From Takakia lepidozioides (Eukaryota > Streptophyta > Takakiopsida > Takakiales > Takakiaceae), in NCBI GenBank assembly GCA_030704615.1, contig CM060734.1, forward strand, positions 5,952,001-6,016,000: a stretch of 64,000 bases of DNA. The letters are read 5' to 3'. The notes beneath the pieces are model-generated. The model was not told where the DNA came from and did not search any database. It saw only the letters and a list, made by a program, of their open reading frames with translations. Below are positions 21,243 through 33,116 of the stretch, piece after piece (position 1 is the stretch's first letter; each line of letters begins with the position of its first letter). The position numbers and the translations under genes are program-made.

Positions 21243-24170
21243 ATGACCCGTGCCTACATACATATTGGAAGTCATGAGCATCCACTGTCGAAAGGGGGAT
21301 GTAGAGAAAGCATCGACGTTTCAAAGGCCCTTCTGAAGGAGGAATTCTACAACACTCCCTCTGCAAAACCATCTGCAATTGCGCTTGCCACCAGCAAAAC
21401 ATTTCTTGTCAAGCACATCATGGCGGGGGAAGATCAGTCCTATGTGAAACTGGAGGGGAGTTCGCTTGAAGCAGTGATGGACCACTTCTCCATTCGTAGC
21501 TCTCCAAATATCCAAAACTAGGCAAATGCGTTGAGAATGGGTCCGGGTAACAAGTTGCATGTACAACATTCTGGACCTGAAACGTCAAAGTCGGTACGAC
21601 TTCATTCAGGATAGTGTCTTCCCAGGACAAGGATCGACCAAAGTGTATTTGTTGCGTTGTGTGATGGGGACTTGCCGGGATTCAGTCCTCAGCAAGCCTC
21701 AGATTCCAGCCGTGTGGCCAGTGAAGTTGGGAACATGTCTGTCGAAGTAAGAAATTGAGATGCTGGAGGATGTCGGGTTTCGTCTTCCAAGAGGCCCAGT
21801 AGTCATAACACCAGTTTCATGTCGGGGTTCGTAATCCGCATTCCCCCCACGTCCACCACATGGGAACGACTGGCCTATGAAACGAAATGGAAAACCGGTC
21901 CGTCGTGTTGAGGCAGGTCCTGAAAACGAGTGCAAAATTGAGTCAGCAAGAAACCTGCAGTGTCGGGTGACCCAAGTTGTCAATGTCCCCCCTCCAGGCT
22001 ATGGGCTGGTGTACAGTATGGTGACATCTGTCTACAGTTGGTCAGGGGAGCGGTGTCACCCTTGTCGAGCGTATGCAGCCTGGTGGAGATTTGGCGAAGG
22101 CATGGTTGAAGTTTGACCACTGGAACGTAAAGAATTGGACGACCATGGCATGCCATGTCTACGATCCAGTTTATCAGCGCCTCATGTCCATTGCCATATG
22201 TGACATGCAGTCTGAGGACACAGAGTCTCAAATGATAATGTGGAACTGCTTGAAATCTGTCATGAGGGCCAATGGTGTTGCGGACACAAATTTCGTAGGG
22301 TTCATGGCTGATAGTGCGGAGGCAAACTGGAATGCGGTTAGGCGAGTTTTCGGTTCGGGATCCAAAGGTGGCAATGGCCAACAGGGAGCGCACTTGCCTT
22401 TTCCACTGGACTCAATCTCTGGAGAAGCACACAAAGAGGTGCATACGACCTGATCTGCAAGCGGAACATAGGAGGCTGTGTCATCTGTACAAGAACGCCA
22501 AAACTCTGGCTGAGGCTGATAGCAGGTACGCCGTGATCAGGGCTTGGTGGGTGTCATTTGGGGCTGCAAGTGAAGACTTCCAGAAAGAATTGGATGACTG
22601 GATTGTCTTCTGGCATTTCTGCTACAGACAATAGGGAGCTTTCATGACAACGGTGAGCTCTCTTCAACCACATTGAACGATTGTTGTTGTTGCAATTCTT
22701 CACCTTCTGCTTCTGTGCAGCAGTTCCACTTCCATACATTCATTGTTTGATGCTGTTTTGCAGGACATGTCACTTGAAGATATGGCGGACATGCCATCCT
22801 GTAATTTGGCGGAATCGGTACACAGTGTCTGGAAGGTGCAGTCCGGGAAAATAGAGATGGATTTGTATGCTGCCACAATGGACGATATGGTTCGAGCACT
22901 TTGCCAACAAACCAGATATCGAGATTTTCTAAGGGGACGGGCAGGAGGGAAAGGCCCAGACACCACTGAATTGATGTTGAGGGCCGCCAAGAGATCGGGT
23001 GATCCGAGTAAGATGGCACAAGCACTCAACAAGTGCACAGTGGGGTCTCCACTGCAATCAAGGGTTCCTCACTTGGAAGGGGAGGAGAGGTTTGGAACAT
23101 GTAAACGTAAGCTTGACACCCCTCCAGGTGTAGATGGGACTTCCCATCGCCACGACATAATGAATTTCTCCGTGCCCCGGTTGTCTCCAATGCAGGGAGG
23201 TTCAAGCAGTGAGACATTTGGTGCAACGTCTTCTTCATGGAAGCCCTCCCAATCACCTGCCACCTTGCCGGTTCCAGGTGGTTCCTCGGACGTGGATCCG
23301 CTTGTGCAGGAGACTGACTGTGATGATAGCGACTGGCACATCAAGCGTGCTCCGAGCGGTTCAAAGGTGAAATGTACTGCAATCCGGGCAAAGACTTATG
23401 CAAAATGAAAAATCCAAATCAGCAAAGGCTCTCGTGGAACTCCTGCTCCTGCATTCACAGGTTTGATTAGACCTTATATGGCAAAAGAGTCCAAAGTTCA
23501 TAAATTTTGGTTCTGCCCCGATGATATTGAGATCTGTGTGAAGGGAACCGTGCGGGAGTCCGTGATAATGAAGCCGCCCCCACCAGCTGTCTGGCCAGTG
23601 AAGACGGGAACCTCCCTCTCAACACTGGAGATTGCCATGTTGGAGGACCATGGATTCCGACTGGCACGCTGTCCAATTTTTCCTGCAACTGGCCCTGCAT
23701 CCACTTTCACTTTATTTGCAGGGGTCCCACCTTCGGTTGATTCTCATCCCACCAAAATGAATGGGAAGACTGTGCGGCATGTGCAATCAGGTGCGGAACA
23801 CGACTGCAAGGTTGAGTCAGCCAGAATCTTGCAGGCAAGGGTGACATCTACCATGGAAGCCCCCCCCCCCCCCCCCCCCCCCCGATTTGGTTGTGTCTAC
23901 ATAATGGTCACTTCGGGCTCGCTTCTTCAGGATAAGGCGTATCAGGTTACGATTGGCACCTGCCCGGAATGCACTTGTCCGGATTTTGTTTTCATGCGTG
24001 AGGGCAGCTTGGGAAGGAAGGGGAAGTGGGTTCCATGCAAGCACCTATACTACATTTTTGTGCGCAGGATGTGTTGTGACCCCAAAAGAGACCAATACAT
24101 TCACCAGGCCACGCTATCACCTGGTGAAGTCCATACTCTTCTGCAACGTGACACGTCCGAGACCGGTTAA
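21243..24170 (+). pseudogene. MULE-like (Mutator) transposase with SWIM finger, rearranged
   Basis: N-terminal part at 21,243-21,521 (IHIGSHEHPLSKGGCRESID). Next is a misplaced C-terminal copy at about 21,559-22,045 (PAVWPVKLGTCLSK, RNGKPVRRVEAGPENECKIE). The catalytic region follows at 22,080-22,634 (TTMACHVYDPVYQRLMSIAI, CDMQSEDTESQMIMWNCL, FMADSAEANWNAVR; then in another frame ERTCLFHWTQSLEKHTKR). A likely intron at about 22,655-22,763 ends in TTTTGCAG. The C-terminal part at 22,764-23,405 (MPSCNLAESVHSVWK) leads to the SWIM module at 23,463-24,170 (CPECTCPDF...CKHLYYIF). A frameshift near 22,350-22,410 and stops make it inactive. A ~20-base C run at about 23,865-23,883 encodes a proline stretch and is an assembly risk. 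Confidence 0.75.
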
Positions 24171-24914
24171 GTAGAATCATGTAGAGTGTTTGGTGCAATG
24201 CCCCTTGGTGCTTGTTTGCATGTCATACTTTTGCGTGGAAATTGAGTAACAATGAAACAAAAACATACTCGTAATTCAGTGCATGTCTTCATTCAATCAC
24301 TCACTCCTGTGCCGGTCCTATGCAACTCATGTATTGCATGGTCATCTCCTTTCATTGCATATGCATGGATTGTGCTGTCGCTCCTGTCACAAAAGTGCTC
24401 CTGCATTCTTATATTGCGTTGTGCAGTGCAAGATGTTGTCTGTTCCAGCGGGGAAAGGCCCCTGTTCCACGGGAATAGGTGCTGTTTCTAATAGACCCTA
24501 AACCCTAGGCTCATGCTTACCAAGCGTGAGCCTAGGCTCACGCTTAGGGCCTGAAACGTGAGCCCAGCTCCCAGGCTCATGGGGCTGGGCTCATGACCTA
24601 ACTGCCCTCAGTGACGAGTACCGCATGAGGACCGCATAGAGTACCATGCATGAGTCGTTGATGCATCACAGGCACCGCGCACATTGGAAGGTTGACACAT
24701 TTCCTTACTTGTCATTTATACACTTGAAGTGTGATTTCTTTTCCAAGCCATGACTTGAAATTTGAAAATAGATTGACAAAATAGCCCTCTTGAAGAGGTG
24801 ATGTTAACTATGAGTTTGCTATGATTTAAGTTCATATTTGATGTGGGAAAACCCCAAGACATGATTTGCAAAAAGCTTTGGCACCATTGGAAGTGGAAAG
24901 AAGCATTGGGTACT
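24171..24914. other. No gene seen; 24-bp perfect palindrome
   Basis: No supported coding frame. A perfect palindrome, AAGCGTGAGCCT and its complement, lies at 24,522-24,545, inside a cluster of related GTGAGCC / AGGCTCA words spanning about 24,505-24,600. Confidence 0.5.
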
Positions 24915-25195
24915 TGATTAAGTGAGGACCCTCACCTGGTCCCATCACATGCAATCAGAAACAGTTAAGTTAGAGACGATGTGGAACCCCGGGTGAATCG
25001 CAGGTCTCACGCTTGTTATCGCTGTACAACATGCAATACAAAGCAGGGGCAGAAAGGAAACAAAGCATATGCAAGCCAATACCTTGATGGCTTGTGGAAG
25101 AGAGGCCTGTGCCATAGCTCTCAAGACCAGCAAACAAGAATGCACAACAAAATGTACAAAGCATGCACAAAGAAAGTGAATCGCCCAAACTCAAA
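24915..25195 (+). repeat. Repeat R2, copy 1 (copia-linked)
   Basis: About 280 bp matching 62,826-63,085 in the opposite orientation. The frame conserved in both reads VNRRSHACYRCTTCNTKQGQ and later QTRMHNKMYKACTKKVNRPN. In the 63-kb copy this frame runs straight into copia reverse transcriptase. Here the copia part is missing and unrelated sequence follows after 25,195. It is probably a deleted copia gag-pol piece. Confidence 0.6.
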
Positions 25196-26089
25196 GAGTT
25201 CAGACACTTCCCTGAGGCCTTAAGATCGCCGCTTGTATCTTAATGATCAATGAAGGTCACAACAAGCAACCACAACACAGGTAGATCGCCCGCCAAGCAT
25301 TAGAGACAACCACCACAGGGAAATTGCAGGTACTGCCGCCATTGCGCACCCCAAGAGGGGAAGAAGGTACTGAATCTTGCCAGAACACCTAAATGCCTTA
25401 ATGGCGCAGCTCCATGGCATTCAAGGGCGCCTGAATCGAGCTCCATGCGGCCCCCGCCGCCATCTCTCAGCTCCAGCCATCCCTTAAGCACGATCGTCGT
25501 GGAGAGGGTTAGGGCAGGGAAGAGATGAAGCGCGATTTCCCGCGATTTCATCCACGTGATTTCCCACGATTTCATCCATTCGGGATGAAATCCATCACAC
25601 GGGATGAACTCTACCGCATAGGATGAAATTGTCTCTCGATTTTTCATCTGTGTCATCCTCTGAGGATGACATCCATTTATGGATGAAAAAATTAAAGAAT
25701 AGGATGGCTCCATTAGGATCCCGACCGTATACCAAAAATCCGGGTAATGTAAATAACCGAAATTAACCAAATTCCAAGAAGGTTAATTAGGGGTTAGGTA
25801 ACATACCACTGGTCTTAAACTATCAAGTTTTAAAAGAACCAGCCAGATCCATGGAGGGAGGGAGAGAGAGGGAGAGAGAGGGAACCCACCAACCATCCCC
25901 TGGTATGGCAGCTCCTTATGGAGTGAGTGTGGTATGCACTCACCCCGTAAGGGAGTGCATACCAGACCCCATCACATAAATGACCTCCCTCTTCTTTGTA
26001 GCTTTTACTTCTGGTTACAAAGGAACCATAGAAATAAACATGCCTACAATCTCAACTCTCCAAGGTCAAAAAACAAAACAAGCCGTGAC
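25196..26089. other. No gene seen; GGATGAAA motifs, hairpins, GA repeat
   Basis: Contains repeated TTTCATCC / GGATGAAA words at 25,540-25,700, including a hairpin with perfect 10-bp arms at 25,568-25,592. A (GGGA)n-type simple repeat lies at about 25,853-25,882, and a second hairpin with 12-bp arms (TGGTATGCACTC) at 25,930-25,964. This fits a small non-autonomous DNA transposon, but TIRs and TSDs were not resolved. Confidence 0.45.
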
Positions 26090-27113
26090 AAGCAAAGGTA
26101 CATCAACACTTACATCATAATGTAGAGTTTTACTTTTAGCTACACATAAGCTCTGGTAATGGAAAGATGAGGCCAATGAAGGGACCTTAACTCCGAAATT
26201 CATGAAGCAACAAACAGGAAATAAACTTTTATCAACCCTTTAGTGTCTACCCAGCCCATGTTTTTGGGTACCACATGTCAATGGGGGCAGGTTTAGGTAA
26301 TGAATTTTCTACCATTGGCATGTTCCACGTTGGCAAGTTGTGACAAACGAAGGTACATCAACACATGTACATCAAAATGTAGAGTTTTACCTTTTAGTTT
26401 ATATATAAGCTCTGGTGACCGGAAGAAGAGGCCAGTGAAAGAACCCTCAATTCCCAAGGTCATAAAGTAACAATCAGGAAACAATCTTATATCAAACTTT
26501 TAGTGTTTACCCACCCCTTGTTTTGGGTAAAACATGTGTACAAAACCAAAGGGGGCAGGTATTGGGACTTAGGTAATGAAGTCTGGCAGGGGTTTACCAC
26601 CTGGTATTCAGACAAAACATCTACCAACAGCATATCAGAATTGGGTTTTTTTTATGGTGCCTATAAAGAGCAAAGCCATGACCAGGAGAAACAATTTGAG
26701 CCAAAGAAATGGAACTCATTCTTATCATGAGGTATCCAAATCTGACATAAGGCATCGGCTACAGGGGACCGGCAAACAAGAGTAATGTGCATTGACCGGA
26801 TCATGTATAAGGTGTACACGTCTACTTCAGCAAGCTGTCGTACCAAGGCCTAGCTCAAAATTTCAGCATTCAGAAGCCCTATAGATGTTCTGTGCTTATC
26901 TCAGGTACCTTCAAGGATGCCTTACTCTCCATGCCCAACATATTTTAGCCAACATATTTTTGTTGGAGAAGATCTTACCTTATGAAGGACTTGTTTGCTC
27001 CACACCATGGTCATGGCGGGAGAGGAGGTCTCATGGCTTTGGCCTTCCCATTGCCTTGGGTTCATCACTTCAATCAGGAACATATTTGATAACCTTTTGT
27101 CATGCTCAGACCA
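26090..27113 (+). repeat. Repeat R1, copy 2, with degenerate tandem units
   Basis: From 26,240 to 27,113 this is nearly identical to 18,734-19,607 (only scattered single-base differences). Upstream, at 26,090-26,240, an older unit repeats the same text (AGGTACATCAACAC, TAATGTAGAGTTTTAC, AAGCTCTGGT). The series therefore has a period near 255-260 bp. The match stops at 27,113, where the SINE-like sequence region begins. Confidence 0.75.
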
Positions 27114-27339
27114 AAGGCTGTTGTCCACCAAAAGCCCCGACTGGGGTTGGGTAGCGTGTTGGGGGAAACGGCATTGAAATGTTGCCTGCGTACCATCTCG
27201 GAGTAGTCATAACAATCCATGAAGGAGGGTGTGTCGATGTAAGCTGTTGCATGATGATTCCTTGACTGATAGAGAAAGGGCAGGTGGTAGAGCTTCCACC
27301 GCCCCACTAGGTAGTGTCGATAAGCAAGAGTGAGGAACA

Positions 27340-27480
27340 ACATGCTGACAACCAGCATGTAGCCCAGTGGTAATGGGCACATACCACGTTGGATGTGGTT
27401 GTGGGTTCAAACCATGGTCTGGTGTGTCATGAAGGTGTCCACCTTTCAGCTGGAAGGCAGTAGCCCTTGTGGTGAAGTGA
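27340..27480 (+). mobile_element. SINE candidate (tRNA-like A and B boxes)
   Basis: A tRNA-type internal promoter pattern is visible: an A-box-like GTAGCCCAGTGGTAATGGGC at 27,359-27,378, and about 25 bp further on a B-box-like GGGTTCAAACC at 27,403-27,413. The order and spacing fit RNA polymerase III promoters of tRNA-derived SINEs. There is no cloverleaf that I can fold with confidence, so it is not called a tRNA gene. The 3' end and target duplication were not found. Confidence 0.4.
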
Positions 27481-27696
27481 CACCATAAGTTACGCTCCCT
27501 TCGGGAGGCGTCATACTTGAGGAACAAGATGAGAGTTGCGCCTTGAAGAAACCATAGAACGTATGGTGGCTCGCGGAGCTGTTGGAGTGTTGTACGTCGC
27601 GCAGGCTTGCGGAGTAGCTTTCCGGGGACCAGATGCGCCTGGCCCGATGAGAAGGGAGTTGTAGAGTAATCGTGGTCCAAACATATCCAGAAAACA

Positions 27697-28499
27697 CTAA
27701 TGAGATGAACGAAAAAGAGCTAGAAAAAGACAAAGAAGAGCGCGGAGCTTAGCAGAGACGTCACGAGCAGGACGTGTAAAGCATAGAAACAACAGTTCGG
27801 AGCAAGGGCCCGGCGCTTCATCCACCTCACATTCTATTTGGTTTATGTTGTGAAGTGGGAAGTGTGCTACAACCTTGCCTGGTCCATATCTAATGCGCAT
27901 AGTTTCAGTTTTGGTGTCTACCACAGCACCAAACTTCTTCAAGAAGTCTAACCCAAGCAACACGTTATATGTATCAGTATCCACGACGATGAAGGAAAGG
28001 CAATTGGTGAGCTCTCCAACATTAACCTTGAGATCCTCGAGTCTGCCCATAGCCGCTTCAATTGCCCCACATGCTACCCTATGCGTCATCTCTCTGTCAC
28101 TAACAACAGATCCCGTCAGCCCTAAATCTCTGATAGTGCTGGCAAAGATTATTGAAAGCATGGCTCCCGTGTCCACCTGCCCCAGTACTTGGTACTCCGG
28201 GCAATCATTACCATAGTGTGTAGTGCCTTTACCTGACCAGTGTAAGCATAGGCAATGTTTGAACCCACTTATGAGGGATACATAGGCTTCCATTTTCTGC
28301 TTTTAACAGCTGATGGCCCATTTGACACTGTAGCAACTGCTTCCATTTGTTGATGCATAGTTCTTTCAACTGCTTTAGCCAAACCTTTCAATTTTTCAAG
28401 CTCCCCATGAACAAACATAATAAGATCCATGGGCCCGGATAAAGAGATACGTCCCTTGTAGAAGTGACTAAGAATTCTGGACTTTGGCCCTCCTTCCAT
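27697..28499 (-). pseudogene. Gypsy gag end and aspartic protease fragment
   Basis: Reading on the minus strand, 28,269-28,499 holds a short gag-like stretch. Next comes a degenerate zinc knuckle (C..W....H....C, with one Cys lost: CLHWSGKGTTHYGNDC), then a retropepsin-like protease with VDTGAMLSII and VLLGLDFLKKFGAVVDT. The frame at 27,697-28,293 is 198 codons and has no stop. Reverse transcriptase does not follow, so the element is truncated. It lies downstream of the integrase fragment at 30.5-32.4 kb on the same strand, which is the wrong order for one element, so the two probably come from different copies. Confidence 0.7.
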
Positions 28500-30468
28500 C
28501 GTAGAGCGAAAAGAGGGACCTACACTTTCTACCTTAGTTTACCCATAGTTATCAGAGTGACACTTGTCATTCCACACCTGTGCTGTGCAGCGGAAGAGGA
28601 AAACACAGGTGCAGATACTACATCAGCTCTTGTTGTCAACGATTCTTTGGTGGTGGTTGCGTATGTAAGCAGCAGCCCTGAACACAAGCTCAACAATACA
28701 TGAAGGGTGAAGCCCTTGGGGTGAATCCACCTACTAATATTTGAGTGGTGATTCAATCACCAAAACCCCAAACCAGGAGTTGTGACTGCTCATATGGCCA
28801 AGCAACTAACTCTTACATTCACTCTTCCCACTCTTTTCCCTCACTAATGGCTGGACATGGACTCTGGCCCTTGCTTGCAGTCCACCTTTTTTTGATAGTC
28901 ATCATTACAGCTTACCAATGCCACATCCACTGCCCTAACACAGGGTACATGCTAACCAACCCAAATGCAGAGGAGCTCTATGCAGGAAAGATGCAAGGAA
29001 AATATACGATTCTACATGCTGTTTGCAGACAGTATCATGCTTACTATACCCAAACAAAGTAAACAAAGGGAATGAACAACAATGAATACGAACCCTAAGA
29101 CATGCCAGCAATAATTATGAACTAGCCATGCAATGCACTATGCTGTGAATGTCCCCAGAACCCATATGCAACTATTCTGCATTCGTTCATGCTTCAATAA
29201 CTCACTAGCTATGCAATTACCCGTCATGCATAATGGTGATGCACTAATGCAGGGAGATCACCCACCATGCTCCAATGACCCGCCAGTCTGGTTCCATTCC
29301 CCTTCTCTATGCCATCCCCACAGCTAGTATGGAGCCAACAAAGACATCCCAGTCCCTTAGAAAATGAAGCCTCTCATTCTATTCCTATTCCACTACAGCA
29401 GGTTAGTTCTACGAGCAGTTACCCTTCCAGATATGAACCCAACAGAGGCACACCCTGTAATGCCGTGCACACCCAAACTACAGCGCCTACATCCCTATTG
29501 ATAAATGCCCCACAATACTGTAATAAAACGGAGGCAAATTAGTTGGCTTACCACGACTATAACAGTGATAGTCACTCCATGCTACGACCCTATCCACTAC
29601 AGGCATGCAGTGATCAGAAAGACATAAATGCTAGACCCCAAATGCCACCTCAAATCCCATAAAACCTTGCAAATGCTCATCTGCTGCAACTGAGCTCAAT
29701 CCCACACAAATGCGCATACCGATACCCCAAAATGGCTGCGTATTCCTTCATTAAAGCTTCATCACATCAATACATCCCCACTCTCCAAATGCCTCCACCT
29801 CAAGAGCTTCAAGGATTGTTCACAGCTCACGCTCTTCTCCACATCTTCCCTCCCTCTCTCCTCATACCACTCACACCTCTATGCCAAAGAAAAGAGAGCT
29901 ACTACCAGGCCAGCCCGGCCTATATCCACCCAACCGCTTGTCTCTATCCCTCCGAAGCTTCCCGCGCTGCCTGACACTCCTTATCTCCATACTAAATCTC
30001 AAGCTGCCACAAAAAGTTGTGCAATAAAAACCCCACTACAACCAGCCACAATTGCACACCCCTAGAGCTACAGGGAATTCAACTGAGCAATTGGCTCATA
30101 TCGAGCCTCGAGCTTGCTGCTTGTCAGCACTTGCATTACAATGCTGCTCCCGTCAGCTGCTCCACTGCCCGCAGCTCATACTCCTGTAATTCTAGGGTTC
30201 CACGACGAATGTACCCTCTATTCATCATTGAATGAAAAAAAAAACCAAAATCATCCATGTACTTAGCAAAATTTTCAAACCCCAGTGATTCATACCAAAA
30301 AATTTACCCCTGGAACTTAGCTTAAAATTCAAGCCGCAAACCAAAAGTAAAATGAACCATAAATTCGCCCTACATATGTAGAGCGTCTCCCCTTTTTTAA
30401 GTGCCAGCGTCCTGGCTGGCAATGGGCTCATCCCCCACCTTCTCCTTGTGATGATACAGCTTGAGATC
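28500..30468. other. No gene seen (about 2 kb)
   Basis: Both strands carry only short frames without domains. Composition is C/A-rich on the plus strand between about 28,900 and 30,200. I see no repeats shared with other parts of the window. Confidence 0.5.
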
Positions 30469-32351
30469 TCATCTACTCTGAATCCAGATTTTGCCAGAGC
30501 CATCCTTCAACTGGCAGGCACGCTTCGCTTCTTTCTCCTTATCTTGAGCATGGTGATCTTTGTATCCCAAGAAAGAGTACAGCCCTTCCCATGGGCTGGT
30601 CATAGAACTCCGTTTACCTGGCCTGAGCATCATGACCAGGGCGTTGGCTGGAAGTTCCTTGTACTCATGCCCTGCCTTGTGTCTCCCCTCATAATCTCTG
30701 GCTTGTTGCCTTTGCCCCCGCCTGACATTCGTTTTCAGCTGTGACTTCAGTTTAGCCAAGAACATAGCCTTCTCATTGATGGCTGCAGACAGAGCCTCCA
30801 CACTGTCATCCTCATTGACTGTTTCTAGTAGCTTGCCAAGTTTGTTGTCAATGCCCCCAGCCTGGGCACTCTGCCCATTAACACCTGATACGGAGAGAAT
30901 TGGGTGGTTGCCTGCACCCCCATTCGATACCCCATTAGTGCCTTGTACAGGTGTACATCCCACTCCAACTCACCTAGGCTGCCTTGCGTGGTGAGACTCT
31001 GCTTAATGGACTTGATTACCCTTTCCACCATGCTGTTGCATTGGGGCTAGTATGGAGCACTATGCTCCCTCTTAATGCCAAGCTTGGCACAGGTGTCAGC
31101 AAATTCTCCTCCCCATTCAGACCCAGTGTCGGTAAGCACTATGGCAGGGCACCCATACATGCATACAATCTCCTCGTCCAAGAATCCGGCTGTCAAAGCT
31201 GAAGAATGATTGGTCACAGGAAGTGCTTCCACCCATTTAGAATAATGGTCTATGGCTACAAGGAGATACTTGTTACCTCTCTTGGTGACAGGCAGTGGAC
31301 CAGTGGTGTCCAACGCCACCCGATAGAAGATGTCTACCACAGGTATGCTGTGAAGCCTTCATGAACCAGAGAGCATCACCCCTTTCACTTTGTTGAGCTG
31401 ACATTGAGGGCATGCTGCCAAAATGCTGCGCACCATCCTTGTTCTGTCATGCCAGAAGTACCGTCTGTATATCTCTTCCTGCGTCCTCTTTTCACCAAAA
31501 TGCCCCATTAACTCATGCACTTCCATTATTATGGATCGGCGGGATTGTGTTGGTGGCACGAGCCTACCCTCGTAGTAAACCTTTCCTTTGTCATATGAGC
31601 ACTTACTGGCTCTCTTTACTGCTCTTCTCTTCTCTGCAAGAGTGAGGTAGTCATGAGCCTCACCAAAAGTTAATATATGCATGGCCTGAACATCTTCCAA
31701 GATATCAGGTTTCATTTCTTCACGTTGCTGCCTCTGCCAGCCTCCCTTGTCATGCAGCTTTTCTGGTACACCCTCCCCATTAGCCATCCTTACCAGATCT
31801 TCTTGTTCCTTACGTGTGGGGTTTATCCACACCCTAGAGCTTCCCACATGGCTCCATGGTGGTGTGGAACAAGGGCTGTGTAGGTAACCCTTACCATAGT
31901 TACAATGTCCACAATGTTTCTGGCTCTGCATTCCCGCTGATTTTGATTCCTCTGAGCTAGAGACAGGGCTATATCCAGATATGCTTGCACCAATTTCCAG
32001 GTTAGCATGACCAAATTCAAACCCTCTTACAGCCTCCAACTGCTCGTCCAGTGGAGCAGACCCTGCCGTTGAAGATGATGCCCTTGAATATTTAGGGATG
32101 CTGCTCCTCTGCTTCTCCTTTCCAGGGCGTTGTTGCTGCTCCACTTGAGATTGCCTTCCCTGCCTTGTTTGCACCACATTGAGGGTTGGCAGCTCTTCCA
32201 TCCACCGAACCTTGCGCTTCCTTACGTCAGCCAACAGTCTCTGGTTGTTGGCTGTCACATCCTGCAGCTCGTGATCGTCCATGTTGCTCTGCTTGCTGAG
32301 TGTACCTGCACCTGTACCTCCCAGATGGCATTCCCCCAAGGCATTTTGCAT
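30469..32351 (-). pseudogene. Gypsy-type integrase fragment (element C)
   Basis: Pieces in order on the minus strand: an N-terminal extension with CGHCNYGKGYLHSPC; the H2C2 zinc domain (HELMGHFGEKRTQEEIYRRY, CPQCQ) in the 31,359-32,351 frame; and the DDE core at 31,047-31,340 (ALDTTGPLP, YSKWVEALP, VLTDTGSEWGGEF) and 30,825-31,031 (the glutamate in SMVERVIKSIKQ; MGYRMGVQATTQFSPYQVLM). The C-terminal part at 30,469-30,820 (ANALVMMLRPGKRSSMTSPW) follows. Frameshifts or stops occur near 31,350, 31,040 and 30,970. No reverse transcriptase precedes it: the 5' side is cut at about 32,390, where the LTR area of element A begins. Confidence 0.75.
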
Positions 32352-33110
32352 CCTATCTACATCCTTTTTTGCACCACCATGTTAACCGATGGTTTATGAC
32401 TTAGACAAAATAGGCTTTCAACTCTACAGCCCATTTCCCAAGACATGCAACAGAGGTTGTCCGATGGTATGCCTTCTGAAACGATTAAAAGTAATCGTTT
32501 GAAAGATAGCTAAACCCCGGTAGTCGTATGAATCACCGTCTCTGCAGGTTGCTTAATCCTATTAATTAAGTCCAACCCTTAGTCTCATCAGCAAAAAAGG
32601 TCTTAGTCGGAAAGGCTGGAGCCTTTTTGTTCATACAGTCATACAGTATTAAAGACAAACAAGATCTATTATGAGATGATACACATTCTCACCATCTCAC
32701 GTTCTCTCATAATGCACATTCTCTCCATCTTACAATCACTCTACACAGAGATACTTGGAATAGCATGGCTTTAGTTCAGAGTTCATCTCATCATAGCATA
32801 AATACACATCGAATCACTCTGAGTCCACTGGATACACACCTCCAAAACCTGGAGTTTGGTGCTTTCTTTCGACTCTCATTGGAAAGCCTCGCCTGCTAGT
32901 ACCCCATCTATTTTGCTTCTGAATTTTTCTCCGGGAACCTCGTGGTTGTTGTGCGCATACATATCGCTACACAACTACATCGCTGTCCAAACTACACCAC
33001 ACATATATGCACAATAAAGTAGTCTGCCACAATGATAGAAAACTAAGAACACAGTGTTCACACAAGAAACATGAAATCCAACACCATCACTCTTTAAAAA
33101 TAGTAGTCAA
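32352..33110 (-). repeat. Putative 3' LTR region of element A; holds repeat D copy 2
   Basis: Downstream (minus strand) of the element A polypurine-like tract there is about 700 bp without coding potential. The LTR would start at TGTGGCTTGACT (33,116 downward). Its other end is not fixed: TGTTAAC at 32,390 would give TGT...ACA ends, but the 5' LTR needed for comparison is missing. Repeat D (shared with 20,672-20,862) lies within it at 32,651-32,840. Confidence 0.4.
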
Positions 33111-33116
33111 GCCACA

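Noticed and set aside
24495-24515. Telomere-like TAAACCCTA
   Set aside because: Only one copy of the plant telomere word, no array.
27207-27733. Minus-strand frames of 157 and 95 codons after the protease fragment
   Set aside because: They overlap each other in different phases and include the SINE-like sequence; no domain.
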